From: Micavibrio aeruginosavorus ARL-13
GTDB taxonomy: Bacteria > Pseudomonadota > Alphaproteobacteria > Micavibrionales > Micavibrionaceae
NCBI RefSeq assembly: GCF_000226315.1
Contig: NC_016026.1
Location: 1,736,001 to 1,800,000 of the forward strand
Reading direction: 5' to 3'
Length of the DNA: 64,000 bases
The stretch's first letter is position 1. Every line of letters begins with the position of its first letter. Under the pieces are notes generated by a model, which was given only the letters and a program-made list of their open reading frames with translations, made no database searches and was not told where the DNA came from. This document shows, piece after piece, positions 39,739-49,105 of the stretch. A program made the position numbers and the translations under genes.

Positions 39739-40551
39739 ATGGGCAAGAGCGCCGCACAATATTCCCCCGACGGGATCGAACTGCATGGACCGGAGGCCTT
39801 TGAAGGCATGCGCAAGGCCGGAAAACTGGCCGCCGACGTGCTGGACATGATCACCCCCCACTGCGTCCCCGGCGTCACGACCGAGGAACTGGACCGGCTG
39901 TGCCATGAATACATCATCGCCCACGGCGCCATCCCCGCACCGCTGAATTACAAGGGCTTCCCCAAATCCATCTGCACATCCATCAACCATGTCGTTTGCC
40001 ATGGTATTCCGGGGCCAAAGAAATTGGTGGAAGGCGATATCGTCAATATCGACACCACGGTCATTCTGGACGGTTGGTATGGCGATACCAGCCGTATGTA
40101 CATGATCGGCAAAAAATTGTCGGTGAAGGCCAGGCGTCTGGTCGATGTGACATACGATGCCATGATGGCCGGGATTGAAGCCGTAAAACCCGGCGCCACG
40201 CTGGGCGATATTGGTTACGCCATCCAAACCGTTGCCGAAAATGCGCGCTTTTCCGTGGTGCAGGATTTCTGTGGTCACGGTTTGGGCCGCGTGTTCCACA
40301 CCGCGCCGTCCGTCTTGCATTATGGCCGCCCGAAAACCGGTGCCATTTTGGAACCGGGCATGATTTTCACCATCGAACCGATGATCAATGCGGGCGGATG
40401 GGAAACATTGGTGATGAATGATGGGTGGACCGCCATTACCAAGGACCGGTCATTGTCGGCCCAATTCGAACATTCATTGGCCGTCACCGAAACCGGGTTT
40501 GAAATTTTCACCCTGTCATCCAAGGGATACACAAAGCCCCCCTATGTCTGA
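39739..40551 (+). CDS. map: Methionine aminopeptidase type I
   Basis: 270 residues from ATG 39739; the longer frame includes unrelated leader. Removes initiator Met. Metal ligands are in NIDTTVILDGWYGDTSRMY (two Asp), GHGLG (His), FTIEPMIN (Glu) and FEHSLAVTETG (Glu region). The stop overlaps the radC start by eight bases, so they are co-translated. Confidence 0.95.
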   Translation: MGKSAAQYSPDGIELHGPEAFEGMRKAGKLAADVLDMITPHCVPGVTTEELDRLCHEYIIAHGAIPAPLNYKGFPKSICTSINHVVCHGIPGPKKLVEGDIVNIDTTVILDGWYGDTSRMYMIGKKLSVKARRLVDVTYDAMMAGIEAVKPGATLGDIGYAIQTVAENARFSVVQDFCGHGLGRVFHTAPSVLHYGRPKTGAILEPGMIFTIEPMINAGGWETLVMNDGWTAITKDRSLSAQFEHSLAVTETGFEIFTLSSKGYTKPPYV

Positions 40552-41260
40552 GCCCGCGACCAAAGACAGTTCAGACAAAGAAGCGCCCCATTACCACGGG
40601 CATCGCGACCGTTTACGCGAACGGTTTGTGAATGGCGGGCCGGATTCACTGGCCGATTATGAATTGATGGAATTGCTGTTGTTCATGGCCATTCCCCGCC
40701 GCGATGTTAAACCGCTGGCCAAGGATCTGATCAAACAATTCGGCAGCCTGTCCGGCGTATTGAACGCCCCCATCAACGAATTGCAGGCCGTTGAAGGATT
40801 ATCAGAAACATCCGCCATCATGGTCAAATCCATCGCCGCCGCCGGACACCGCATGTTGAAACAGGACATGATGAACAAGCCGGTTTTGAATTCATGGTCA
40901 CGGTTGATGGATTATTTGGCGGCCAGCATGGCGCATGAACGGAAAGAGCATTTCCGCATTCTGTTCCTGAACCGCAAGAACGAATTGATCGCGGATGAAA
41001 TTCAACAAAGCGGCACGGTGGATCACACCCCCGCCTACCCCCGCGAAATTATGAAGCGCGCATTGGAGGTCGGGGCCACGGCCATCATTCTGGTCCACAA
41101 CCACCCCAGCGGCGATTCCCGCCCATCCGCCGCCGACATTGAAATGACCGACACCATCGTGGCCGCCGGAAAACCGTTTAACATCGTTATTCACGACCAC
41201 ATCATCGTGGCCAAAGGCGGCCACACCAGCTTTAAGAATTTGGGGTTGTTGGAAACATAA
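40544..41260 (+). CDS. radC: RadC/JAB-domain protein
   Basis: 238 residues. N-terminal helix-hairpin-helix-like region (LADYELMELLLFMAIPRRDVKPLAKDL, VEGLSETSAIMVKSI) and C-terminal JAMM metalloprotease-like domain with LVHNHPSGDSRPSAADIEMT (H-x-H-P-S-G-D-x-x-P-S-x-x-D). The family name comes from a mis-mapped repair phenotype; the true role is unknown. Coupled to map. Confidence 0.92.
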   Translation: MSEPATKDSSDKEAPHYHGHRDRLRERFVNGGPDSLADYELMELLLFMAIPRRDVKPLAKDLIKQFGSLSGVLNAPINELQAVEGLSETSAIMVKSIAAAGHRMLKQDMMNKPVLNSWSRLMDYLAASMAHERKEHFRILFLNRKNELIADEIQQSGTVDHTPAYPREIMKRALEVGATAIILVHNHPSGDSRPSAADIEMTDTIVAAGKPFNIVIHDHIIVAKGGHTSFKNLGLLET

Positions 41261-41275
41261 CGAACACATCTCTCG

Positions 41276-41352
41276 TGTCATTCCCGCGAAAGCGGGAATC
41301 CATACGATGGACCGGATAATCACTATGGATTCCCGCTTTCGCGGGAATGACA
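41276..41352. repeat. REP-like palindromic element, family 1 copy 2
   Basis: TGTCATTCCCGCGAAAGCGGG... and its mirrored end ...CCCGCTTTCGCGGGAATGACA: two hairpins within terminal inverted repeats, between radC and purB. Confidence 0.88.
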
Positions 41353-41383
41353 AAAAAGCAGTTGAATAAGAAGGACGAATAAA

Positions 41384-42688
41384 ATGATCCCCCGTTACAC
41401 TCGCCCCGCCATGGCCGCCATCTGGGACCAGGAAAACCGGTTCCGGATTATGATGGAGATTGAAATTCTGGCCGCCGAAAAAATGGCCGATCTGGGCACC
41501 ATTCCGGCGGACGTTCCATCCGCCTTGCGTGAACGGGCGAAATTCGATGTCGCGCGGATTGCCGAAATTGAAAAAGAAACCAAGCACGACGTTATCGCCT
41601 TCCTGACCAACATTGCCGAGCATGTGGGCGATGAGGCGCGTTTTATGCACCAGGGCATGACATCATCCGACGTACTGGACACGGCCTTGTCGGTGCAGAT
41701 GACGCAATCGGCTGACCTGCTGATCGCCGGGCTGGACGCTGTTCTGGCCGCGTTGAAAAAACGCAGCATCGAACACAAAGACACATTATGTGTCGGGCGC
41801 AGCCACGGCATTCACGCCGAACCGACCACATTCGGCATCCGCCTGGCCGGGCATTACACCGCCTTCGCCCGTGCAAAGGACCGATTGGTCGCCGCGCGCG
41901 CCGATGTCGCCACCTGTGCCATTTCCGGTGCGGTTGGCACATTCGCCACCGTGGACCCGGCGGTGGAGGAATACGTTGCGGACCGGCTGGGCCTGCGCCC
42001 CGAACCGGTTTCCACCCAAATTATTCCGCGTGACCGTCATGCGATGTTTTTGGCCACGCTGGGCGTGATTGCATCATCCATCGAAAATATCGCCACGGAA
42101 ATTCGCCATTTGCAGCGCACCGAAGTGCGCGAGGTTGAGGAGTATTTTTCAACCGGGCAAAAAGGTTCCTCCGCCATGCCGCATAAACGCAACCCGGTAC
42201 TGTCCGAAAACCTGACCGGGCTGGCCCGCGTCGTGCGCGCGGCCGTTGTGCCCGCGATGGAAAATGTCACGCTGTGGCATGAGCGCGATATTTCGCATTC
42301 ATCGGTGGAACGCATCGTTTTGCCCGATGCGTGCATGGCGTTGGATTTCGCGTTGCACCGCTTGGCGGGCTTGGTCGATAATTTGTTGATCTATCCAAAC
42401 CGGATGATGGACAATTTGAATCGTTTGGGCGGGCTCGTCTTCTCCCAACGTGTGTTGTTGGCCATGACGCAAAAAGGTATCAGCCGCGAAGATTCATACC
42501 GTGACGTTCAGGCCTGCGCCATGAAGGTCTGGGAAAGCAACGGTACGCTGAGCTTGCGCACCGCGCTGGAGGACACCCCGGATGTGGCCCTGCACTTCAC
42601 CACCGAAGAGCTGGACGCCCTGTTCGATTTTGCGCCCTATATCGCGCGGCGGGATGCCATCTTTGCCCGGGTCTTCCCCAAGGGTTAA
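41384..42688 (+). CDS. purB: Adenylosuccinate lyase
   Basis: 434 residues. Catalyses two fumarate-releasing steps in purine synthesis. Signature GSSAMPHKRNPVLSEN (fumarase/aspartase loop), MTSSDVLDTALSVQ, GRSHGIHAEPTTFG and SGAVGTFATVDP are all intact. Good family length; AAGGACG upstream of ATG. Confidence 0.96.
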   Translation: MIPRYTRPAMAAIWDQENRFRIMMEIEILAAEKMADLGTIPADVPSALRERAKFDVARIAEIEKETKHDVIAFLTNIAEHVGDEARFMHQGMTSSDVLDTALSVQMTQSADLLIAGLDAVLAALKKRSIEHKDTLCVGRSHGIHAEPTTFGIRLAGHYTAFARAKDRLVAARADVATCAISGAVGTFATVDPAVEEYVADRLGLRPEPVSTQIIPRDRHAMFLATLGVIASSIENIATEIRHLQRTEVREVEEYFSTGQKGSSAMPHKRNPVLSENLTGLARVVRAAVVPAMENVTLWHERDISHSSVERIVLPDACMALDFALHRLAGLVDNLLIYPNRMMDNLNRLGGLVFSQRVLLAMTQKGISREDSYRDVQACAMKVWESNGTLSLRTALEDTPDVALHFTTEELDALFDFAPYIARRDAIFARVFPKG

Positions 42689-42819
42689 CTCCCAAAAGAC
42701 TTAACATTATGAAAAACAAAGCCTTTTCAGCGTCTTGTTGAGAATGTTTTGCATTTAAATTATGATCAGACCCAGATTCGGACTAAACCGAACATATTAT
42801 TCAGGGATGGGTTTCAATC

Positions 42820-43158
42820 ATGTGGGTTTGCCTTTGCAATTCATTTAACGACAAGGCCGTCAAAGACGCCATTCAGACCTTTGCCCCCGATCGCATGATC
42901 GAGCGCAAGGATATCCGGGCGTTGTATAAACTCTGCTCTGGCGGGGTGGACCCCAATTGCGGCAAATGCTTACGCACCGTATTCGTTGAAATGGTCGATG
43001 CCCATAACGAGGCCATTGCCCAAAAAACCAATCCCCAAAAGGGCAATAACGGCGTTCAAATCGCCACCCCTGCCAACGATATGACGCCCCCAGCCGGGGC
43101 CGGCGGATGTGGCAATTGCCAATGCGATAAGGGCGGCCCCCGCTGCATCCCCGGTTAG
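42820..43158 (+). CDS. Bacterioferritin-associated-ferredoxin-like [2Fe-2S] protein with Cys-rich tail
   Basis: 112 residues. The first 65 match BFD-like [2Fe-2S] domains: VCLCNSFNDKAVKDAI with C-x-C, then LCSGGVDPNCGKCLRTV supplying the remaining cysteines. Bfd passes electrons to bacterioferritin to release iron. The extra 45-residue tail (PPAGAGGCGNCQCDKGGPRC) adds four cysteines not in classic Bfd and may bind metal. No bacterioferritin gene adjacent. Confidence 0.82.
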   Translation: MWVCLCNSFNDKAVKDAIQTFAPDRMIERKDIRALYKLCSGGVDPNCGKCLRTVFVEMVDAHNEAIAQKTNPQKGNNGVQIATPANDMTPPAGAGGCGNCQCDKGGPRCIPG

Positions 43159-43307
43159 TACCTAAGAAAAGCCTAATAAATACGGCCTTTTATTTTCCTG
43201 TGGTTTATTTCTCTCCTGTGTAATCCGGCCTTGATCCGGCATACGCGCCTGTGGCATTTCTGACCCCCTTGCACATTTCATCCTTTGTATGGAGAGGACT
43301 GAAGACA

Positions 43308-43889
43308 ATGTTGAAACGTTTCACCCAGCTGATCGGGAGTATCGCGATTATGACCGTAGCATCCACCGCCGGCGCCATGGCGCAGGACGCAGAAAACACG
43401 CTGTATCTCGACCTGAAAGATGGCCGCGTGACCATTAAAATGTTCCCCACCGATGCGCCGAAACATGTTGAGCGCATCAAGAAACTGACCCGTGAAGGTT
43501 TTTATGACGGTATCGTCTTCCACCGCGTGATCGACGGTTTCATGGCCCAAACGGGCGACCCGACCGGCACTGGTACGGGTGGTTCGGATGAACCGGACCT
43601 GCCAGCAGAATTCAACAGCCGCAGCTTCAACCGTGGTGCAATCGGCATGGCCCGCACCAACGACCCGAACAGCGCAAACTCACAGTTCTTCATCTGCTTC
43701 GATGACTGCACCTTCCTGAACGGTCAGTACACCGTATGGGGCCAGGTCACGAGCGGCATGGAATTCGTGGACAAGATTAAACGCGGCGAACCGCCGTCAA
43801 ACCCGGACAAAATTGTAAAGATGCAGGTTGCGGCGGATGTGGACGCCTCTGCCGAAAAACCTGCTGCCTCTGGTGCTGCGGCTGAATAA
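43308..43889 (+). CDS. Periplasmic cyclophilin-type peptidyl-prolyl isomerase
   Basis: 193 residues from ATG 43308, giving a signal peptide ending AMA-QDA near residue 26. Cyclophilin core: FYDGIVFHRVIDGFMAQTGDPTGTGTGG, RGAIGMART, NSANSQFFICF, LNGQYTVWGQVTSGM. The catalytic Arg is in FHRVI. An Ala-rich tail follows. Assists folding of exported proteins. Confidence 0.92.
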   Translation: MLKRFTQLIGSIAIMTVASTAGAMAQDAENTLYLDLKDGRVTIKMFPTDAPKHVERIKKLTREGFYDGIVFHRVIDGFMAQTGDPTGTGTGGSDEPDLPAEFNSRSFNRGAIGMARTNDPNSANSQFFICFDDCTFLNGQYTVWGQVTSGMEFVDKIKRGEPPSNPDKIVKMQVAADVDASAEKPAASGAAAE

Positions 43890-43965
43890 GCCACAGACGA
43901 CCAGGCTGCCGAACAATGTCTCGCCGGCAGTGAACACTGATAAGTGTTAAGGCTCTCCTGCGTAA

Positions 43966-43999
43966 CAGACCCCGCCCTTTCCCGGCGGGGTCTTTCTTT
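43966..43999 (+). terminator. Rho-independent terminator 1 of 2
   Basis: GACCCCGCC-CTTTCCC-GGCGGGGTC then TTTCTTTT, downstream of the cyclophilin gene. Confidence 0.88.
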
Positions 44000-44008
44000 T
44001 GTCCCTTT

Positions 44009-44040
44009 GGCCCCACCCTTTCCCGGCGGGGTCTTTTTTT
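44009..44040 (+). terminator. Rho-independent terminator 2 of 2
   Basis: Near copy of the preceding terminator (CCCTTTCCCGGCGGGGTCTTTTTTT), with one changed base (CCCCACC) in the left arm; a short tandem duplication. Confidence 0.8.
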
Positions 44041-44065
44041 GATACACTCATGCCGCCCCACCATT

Positions 44066-44133
44066 CGTCACCCCGGCGAAGGCCGGGGTCCATACGCTCT
44101 ATCCTATGGATACCGGCCTTCGCCGGTATGACG
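44066..44133. repeat. REP-like palindromic element, family 1 copy 3
   Basis: Nearly the same as the copy at 10896: CGTCACCCCGGCGAAGGCCGG and TACCGGCCTTCGCCGGTATGACG arms. It precedes the glucosidase start, and an in-frame extension of that gene through it is an artefact. Confidence 0.88.
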
Positions 44134-44156
44134 GGTTTTTAAATTCAGGGTCTTTC

Positions 44157-45758
44157 ATGTCCAATAACAACTGGTGGCGCGGCGCGGTGATTTATCAAAT
44201 CTATCCGCGCAGTTTTAAAGACAGCAACAATGACGGCATCGGCGATTTGCCGGGCATCATTGAAAAATTGGATTACGTCGCATCGCTGGGCGTTGACGCC
44301 ATCTGGCTGTCCCCCTTCTTTAAATCCCCGATGAAGGATTACGGATACGATGTATCCGATTATTGCGATGTCGATCCGATGTTTGGCACGCTGGATGATT
44401 TCGACCATTTGATCAAACGCGCCCACGAACTGGGTATCAAAATCATCCTTGATCTGGTGGCCAGCCACACATCCGACCAACACACATGGTTTTTGGAAAG
44501 CCGTGAAGACCGCACCAATGACAAAGCCGATTGGTATGTCTGGGCCGACCCGAAACCGGATGGATCGCCCCCCAACAACTGGCAGGCGTTTTTCGGCGGC
44601 CCGTCATGGTCATACAATGTGCGGCGCGGGCAATATTACATGCACAATTTCCTGGAATCCCAACCGGATTTGAACATGCACAATCCGGCAGTGCAGGACG
44701 CCATTCTGGCGCAGTTCAAATTCTGGCTGGACCGCGGCGTGGACGGGTTCCGTCTGGATGTTGCCAATTGCTATATGCATGATCCGCTGCTGCGCGATAA
44801 TCCGCCCGTTGATGATCCGAAACCACAGTTCTTCAACGTCGATTTCCCGACACCGTTTACGATGCAGGATCATATTTATGATTTTTCGCGTCCCGAAAAC
44901 ATTGTGTTCGTCAAACGTATCCGCGCGTTGCTCGACCAATACGACAACCGGATGAGCGTGGCCGAAATTGCGTTTAACAAAGACGGCCTGGGTGCCGGGG
45001 CCGATTACACGCGCGGCAATGACCGTTTCCACACGGCGTATAATTTCTCACTGATCAGCGGACAGAAGGCCAGCGCGTCCTATATCCGCGATGCACTGGA
45101 AGCCTATGCGGCCAGTGATGGCGGGTGGCCATCTTGGGCGTTTTCAAACCATGATGTGGTGCGTGTTGCCACACGCTGGGGCGGTGCCGAAAATACCGAT
45201 AACCCAGCCTTTATCAAAATGCTGATCGCCCTGCTCACCTCCCTGCGTGGCACGGTGTTTTTGTATCAGGGCGAAGAATTGGGTTTACCCGAGGCCACGG
45301 TCCCCTTTGAAAAACTGAAAGATCCGTGGGGCGTTTATTTGTACCCGAAATGGCAGGGGCGCGATGGATGCCGCACCCCGATTCCATGGACAAATGATGC
45401 AATGGCCGGGTTTACCGGGGCTGCGGATACTTGGCTGCCCATTGCCGATGGGCAAAAACCATTGAATGTCGCGGCACAGGAAAAAGACCCGGCCTCACCG
45501 TTGCATTTCACACGCACCTTCCTGCGCTGGCGGAAAAATCATGCGGCGTTGGTCAGCGGCACCATCACATTCCACGACACACATCGTGATGACGTTCTGG
45601 CCTTTACACGGACGCATGATGGTCAGGCGATCCTTTGCGTATTCAACATGGGAGAAGAGCCCGTTGATTTAACCATCAACAGCCAGCCGGTCACATTACA
45701 GGGCTTTGAAGCTCAGTTTTCCGTCGATGGATCGGTTGCGTTTTCATCCAACCCCTGA
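44157..45758 (+). CDS. GH13 alpha-glucosidase (oligo-1,6-glucosidase / maltase type)
   Basis: 533 residues from ATG 44157, just after the palindromic element. GH13 regions: GAVIYQIYPRSFKDSNNDGIGDLPGI split by family pattern, DLVASHTSDQH, GFRLDVANCY (nucleophile Asp), an acid in VAEIAFN and FSNHDVVR (transition-state Asp). Hydrolyses small alpha-linked glucosides in the cytoplasm; no signal peptide. No transporter or other sugar genes nearby. The 3' end overlaps the convergent gene by 46 bases. Confidence 0.92.
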   Translation: MSNNNWWRGAVIYQIYPRSFKDSNNDGIGDLPGIIEKLDYVASLGVDAIWLSPFFKSPMKDYGYDVSDYCDVDPMFGTLDDFDHLIKRAHELGIKIILDLVASHTSDQHTWFLESREDRTNDKADWYVWADPKPDGSPPNNWQAFFGGPSWSYNVRRGQYYMHNFLESQPDLNMHNPAVQDAILAQFKFWLDRGVDGFRLDVANCYMHDPLLRDNPPVDDPKPQFFNVDFPTPFTMQDHIYDFSRPENIVFVKRIRALLDQYDNRMSVAEIAFNKDGLGAGADYTRGNDRFHTAYNFSLISGQKASASYIRDALEAYAASDGGWPSWAFSNHDVVRVATRWGGAENTDNPAFIKMLIALLTSLRGTVFLYQGEELGLPEATVPFEKLKDPWGVYLYPKWQGRDGCRTPIPWTNDAMAGFTGAADTWLPIADGQKPLNVAAQEKDPASPLHFTRTFLRWRKNHAALVSGTITFHDTHRDDVLAFTRTHDGQAILCVFNMGEEPVDLTINSQPVTLQGFEAQFSVDGSVAFSSNP

Positions 45759-46495
45759 GGCGCATAGTAACGCTGTGCTTCCTGCGGCGCGGGTTGCGGT
45801 TGTTGCGGCGCTTCTTGCTGAACAACGGCCTGGGCCGGCTGCGTCTCTTCCGGTAACGCGGGCATATTCGCGCGCTCTTCCGCCGTCAGCGCCATGGATT
45901 TCACCATCGGGATAAAACCACGAATAATTTTTTCCATCTTGTCGACATTGCTCAGCGGATCAGTCGTTTCAACGCGCAGGACGCATTCCTGACGATCAAA
46001 AATGTACAACGCCGCCATCACCTTCATGCGGAAAATTTTCTTCAGGATGTCACAGCGCAGCGGCGTTAAAAAACGCTGCATCAGATCGACATTATCACTG
46101 CGCACGCGCCAACCCGCGTCCCATTCGGTAATGCCTTCCGGCACCGTCACATCATCCAGACGCAACGCGCCGACCATCTCCGCCATGGATGCGGTACAAA
46201 TCGCACCGGACATTGGCATCGCGCTGGACATCACCAGTTCAATCGCCGTCACAAACCGCTCACCGCGCGCGTCGTTCGCGGCCCGGCGTTCGGTGAACAT
46301 ATTCAAACGCAACCCGTCAATCGTACCTGTCACTTCCGGCGAGGCCAGCAAACGCCCCCCGTTGCTATATTGCAGTCCCAGCTTCGTGGCAAAGCTCCGC
46401 CACGCCCGTTTTTGGCTCATCAAAATTCGTGTTGACCAGAAAAATGCGCCCAACACAAAAGCGGACAACAAAAGCCAGAGCATAAACCAGATCAT
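45713..46495 (-). CDS. Single-pass membrane protein of unknown function
   Basis: 260 residues. One N-terminal transmembrane helix (MIWFMLWLLLSAFVLGAFFW), a cytoplasmic domain with SFATKLGLQYSNGGRLLASPEVTGTIDGLRLN, and a Pro/Gln-rich C-terminal tail (PQQPQPAPQEAQ). No family recognised. Convergent and overlapping with the glucosidase. Confidence 0.6.
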   Translation of the reverse strand: MIWFMLWLLLSAFVLGAFFWSTRILMSQKRAWRSFATKLGLQYSNGGRLLASPEVTGTIDGLRLNMFTERRAANDARGERFVTAIELVMSSAMPMSGAICTASMAEMVGALRLDDVTVPEGITEWDAGWRVRSDNVDLMQRFLTPLRCDILKKIFRMKVMAALYIFDRQECVLRVETTDPLSNVDKMEKIIRGFIPMVKSMALTAEERANMPALPEETQPAQAVVQQEAPQQPQPAPQEAQRYYAPQGLDENATDPSTEN

Positions 46496-46573
46496 TCGGG
46501 GGCAACCTTCATTCGGCTTGGGAACATTATGGCCAGTTTACCGCGTCCCCCCTTCTGGGCCAAGCCCCCAATG

Positions 46574-46601
46574 AAAAAGCCCCGGTTTCCCGGGGCTTTT
46601 T
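46574..46601 (-). terminator. Rho-independent terminator, effectively bidirectional
   Basis: AAAAAGCCCCGGTTTCCCGGGGCTTTTT, 26 bases after the dehydrogenase stop on the minus strand. Confidence 0.9.
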
Positions 46602-46626
46602 CGGCAATTCGTAAAATCGGGCAGGA

Positions 46627-47817
46627 TCAGGCCGCGACAGCGACCATGTCAACCTTGCCGGATTTGCCGACCGAAAAGCGCTCGCGCGCGATTTCATCGG
46701 CCACTTGCGCCGTGGTTTTACCCTCGGTTTCAGCCCGGGCAAAGATTTCCAGCAGGGTTTTATAGATGTTGCCAACCCGCATCATGGTTTTGTCATGCGT
46801 CGGGAAGGTGGCCGCGTTCGGCACATCGCTCCAGACATGTTGCATGCCCACGGCAATCACGCCGCCCGCATTCGCCACGTAATCCGGTGCATACAGAATG
46901 CCCTTGCCGGTCAGCAGTTTGGAATCGCGGTCAATCACGGCCAATTGATTGTTGGCACAACCGGCAACGATTTTCACGCCCGCGGACACCAGCAGATCGA
47001 TGCTGTCCGGGGTAATATCACCACCCAGCGCGCACGGAGCATAGATGTCGGCTTTGTGTGCCATGATGTCCACGCCCTTGTCCAGAACGGCAAAGCCGTC
47101 TTCCTTGGCTTGGGCAATACGGCCATCGTCGATTTCGGATACGGTCACAACCGCACCGGCCTCGGCCAGATATTTGCACAGCGTGCGGGCCACGTTGCCA
47201 TAGCCCTTCACCGACACGGTCAAACCGGTCAGATCATCGCGGCCCATTTTGTGTTTCACGGCGGCGCGAATGCTTTGGAACGTGCCATAGGCCGTGTACG
47301 GGGACGGATCGGCATGCGGGTAATCGGCCGGGTTCAACCCGTCCGGCATGGCATGGCCGCCAGCGACTTCAATCGGCAGACCCGCAACGTGACGGGTTAC
47401 ACCGCGTGCGATCAACATGTGATCAACGCTCATGCCCACATCTTCGGCGGTGACGTATTGGCCGTAAATGGCGTTCACGGCCTTGGCAATCGCCTGCATC
47501 ATTTCTGCGGTCGGGTGACGTGTACCGGGTGTGCCGATGATCACGCTTTTACCACCGCCCAGCGGCAGATCGGCAACAGCGTTTTTATAGGTCATGCCGC
47601 GCGACAGGCGCAGCACATCGGTGATCGCCTCGTCATCATTGCGGTAGCGGGACCAGTAACGGCAACCGCCCAGCGCCTGGCCGCGCGATGTGTTGTGAAC
47701 GGCAATGAATGCCTTGAACCCGATATCGGTATCCTCGGCCATGATCACGGTTTCGTGACCGTCAAACGCCGGGTGATCTTTCAGAGTGTCGGTCATCGTA
47801 TTGATGGTCAGAGTCAT
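46627..47817 (-). CDS. Glu/Leu/Phe/Val dehydrogenase family protein
   Basis: 396 residues; AAAGGAG seven bases before ATG 47817. NAD(P)-dependent oxidative deamination family: HNTSRGQALGGCRYW, the catalytic Lys in GMTYKNAVADLPLGGGKSVI, DVGMSVDHM and a Rossmann core TVSVKGYGNVARTLCKYL. It is closest in feel to leucine/valine dehydrogenases (YAPDYVANAGGVI). Lies 320 bases downstream of the NAS-like gene on the same strand; whether linked functionally is unclear, and it is not an opine dehydrogenase. Confidence 0.88.
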   Translation of the reverse strand: MTLTINTMTDTLKDHPAFDGHETVIMAEDTDIGFKAFIAVHNTSRGQALGGCRYWSRYRNDDEAITDVLRLSRGMTYKNAVADLPLGGGKSVIIGTPGTRHPTAEMMQAIAKAVNAIYGQYVTAEDVGMSVDHMLIARGVTRHVAGLPIEVAGGHAMPDGLNPADYPHADPSPYTAYGTFQSIRAAVKHKMGRDDLTGLTVSVKGYGNVARTLCKYLAEAGAVVTVSEIDDGRIAQAKEDGFAVLDKGVDIMAHKADIYAPCALGGDITPDSIDLLVSAGVKIVAGCANNQLAVIDRDSKLLTGKGILYAPDYVANAGGVIAVGMQHVWSDVPNAATFPTHDKTMMRVGNIYKTLLEIFARAETEGKTTAQVADEIARERFSVGKSGKVDMVAVAA

Positions 47818-48138
47818 CAATATCTCCTTTTAGATGTGAGAAATCCTTACTAAGCGCCCAGATCAACATAACCCCGCATATCCGTCACGATTATTCTGTT
47901 TTGCGGCGCGATAGCCTACGGCACGATGAAAGAGCGCGGGCCTTACGAAAAAGCACGTTTTTTAGACGTTTTACGCGCCCGTCGCGCAAGGATATGTTTC
48001 AAAATGATCGCGCGGAGAAATTATATTACCCCGCAATGCGGTATATGCAGCGCAACAACCGGCATCCCTCTGCATCCCTTTGGGACCGGATTTACAGGGC
48101 TAAAATAACGCGGTTTCAGAGTGCGATTCGCACGCGGA
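47818..48138. other. Intergenic, no gene recognised
   Basis: About 320 bases between the NAS-like stop and the dehydrogenase start. A 91-codon plus-strand frame (47901-48176) has no ribosome site and no recognisable domain and overlaps the NAS-like gene; treated as non-coding. Confidence 0.5.
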
Positions 48139-48981
48139 TCAAACGGGGCGCGGTTGGAAAAACAGTGTCGTGTTGATGATGGTATCGGTGATGCGGCTTT
48201 TCCCGGCGTAATCATATCCGGCCCGGTCCAACGCATGTTCATCGGCTTGTTCATACAGCAGGGTGCGCACACCCTCTGCCGAACGCACGGCCAGACCAAC
48301 GCCCGGTGCCGTATCACGCACGCGGGCCAGAACGTTATCCTTCGCGCTGACCAGCGCCGCAACCATCACCAGACCGGCACCGCTATAATCAAAATCTTCG
48401 CCGGACGATTGCACGACGTCAATTGAATCTTGCATCCCCAGCGCCGCAATCATCTTGCGTGAAAGCGCCACGGCATCCGCATCGGAATCGATGCAGATCA
48501 TTTTCAAACCGGTTTGTTTATGCATGTCGATAGCGCTGAACGGCAACGGGCCCGCACCGACGAAGACAATCGGACGATCATCCGGCAGAACATTGGCCGT
48601 ACGCGCGGCGTCAATTTCTTCGGCGACCAATTCAACGTAATTGTCGCGATAGATAAAGTGATCCAGATCAGCGTCGGTCAAAACATCCTGCGCGGCGAAA
48701 TCCAGCGCGAAGAATTTTTCCATCTCGTATTCCGCCTGCGCCAGTTTGGGCAGGATCGCGTCACGTTTACTGACCACTTCGGGCATCGCCAGCAGATCGC
48801 ACGTATCATGGCAATGACAATCCAGAACCGCTGCAACAAACGCCGACAGGCAGGAATTGATTTTTGGATTGCGGGGGGACAGGTCCTGTTCTGCCAACAA
48901 CACATCATGCGCCGCACGGAAATGCGACAGCAACAGGTCATGATGCGAAACCGGAAGAGAAAGCGCCGTATTCTGTGCCAT
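48139..48981 (-). CDS. Nicotianamine synthase-like aminobutanoyltransferase
   Basis: 280 residues, the length of bacterial CntL-like enzymes. Family landmarks: IYRDNYVELVAEE at residues 110-122 (the YxNYxxL element of plant NAS), the SAM-binding VFVGAGPLPFSAIDM at 139-153, CIDSDADAVALSRKM at 163-177 and VMVAALV at 205-211, then LAVRSAEGVRTLLY at 230-243. NAS enzymes transfer aminobutanoate units from SAM to an amino acid, making nicotianamine or staphylopine-type metallophores. A Fur-box-like palindrome lies 54-72 bases before the start. Upstream gene on the same strand has a Cys-rich tail. No opine dehydrogenase or exporter in view. Confidence 0.8.
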   Translation of the reverse strand: MAQNTALSLPVSHHDLLLSHFRAAHDVLLAEQDLSPRNPKINSCLSAFVAAVLDCHCHDTCDLLAMPEVVSKRDAILPKLAQAEYEMEKFFALDFAAQDVLTDADLDHFIYRDNYVELVAEEIDAARTANVLPDDRPIVFVGAGPLPFSAIDMHKQTGLKMICIDSDADAVALSRKMIAALGMQDSIDVVQSSGEDFDYSGAGLVMVAALVSAKDNVLARVRDTAPGVGLAVRSAEGVRTLLYEQADEHALDRAGYDYAGKSRITDTIINTTLFFQPRPV

Positions 48982-49034
48982 GGTTGGCCCGTACCTTCAA
49001 AGAAACACCCACCGCCTTCCCACACTCAGGAAAT

Positions 49035-49053
49035 GCGAATGATTTTCATTTAC
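49035..49053 (-). promoter_or_regulatory. Fur-box-like palindrome
   Basis: GCGAATGATTTTCATTTAC has the core AATGA-TTT-TCATT and agrees with the 19-base Fur consensus at 13 positions by direct comparison. Upstream of the NAS-like gene in the 124-base gap, consistent with iron repression. Confidence 0.6.
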
Positions 49054-49105
49054 AGGATCGGGCCCGTAAATGCAAACAGATAAAATGAGGTTTTAGATCA
49101 GGCGC

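Noticed and set aside
44106-44156. Longer N-terminus of the alpha-glucosidase
   Set aside because: Those codons come from the palindromic repeat; the GH13 start fits ATG 44157.
46627-47817. Opine dehydrogenase completing a metallophore pathway
   Set aside because: Motifs are those of Glu/Leu/Phe/Val dehydrogenases, including the catalytic Lys, not of CntM-type opine dehydrogenases.
47901-48176. 91-codon plus-strand gene
   Set aside because: No ribosome site, biased Arg-rich sequence and overlap with the NAS-like gene.
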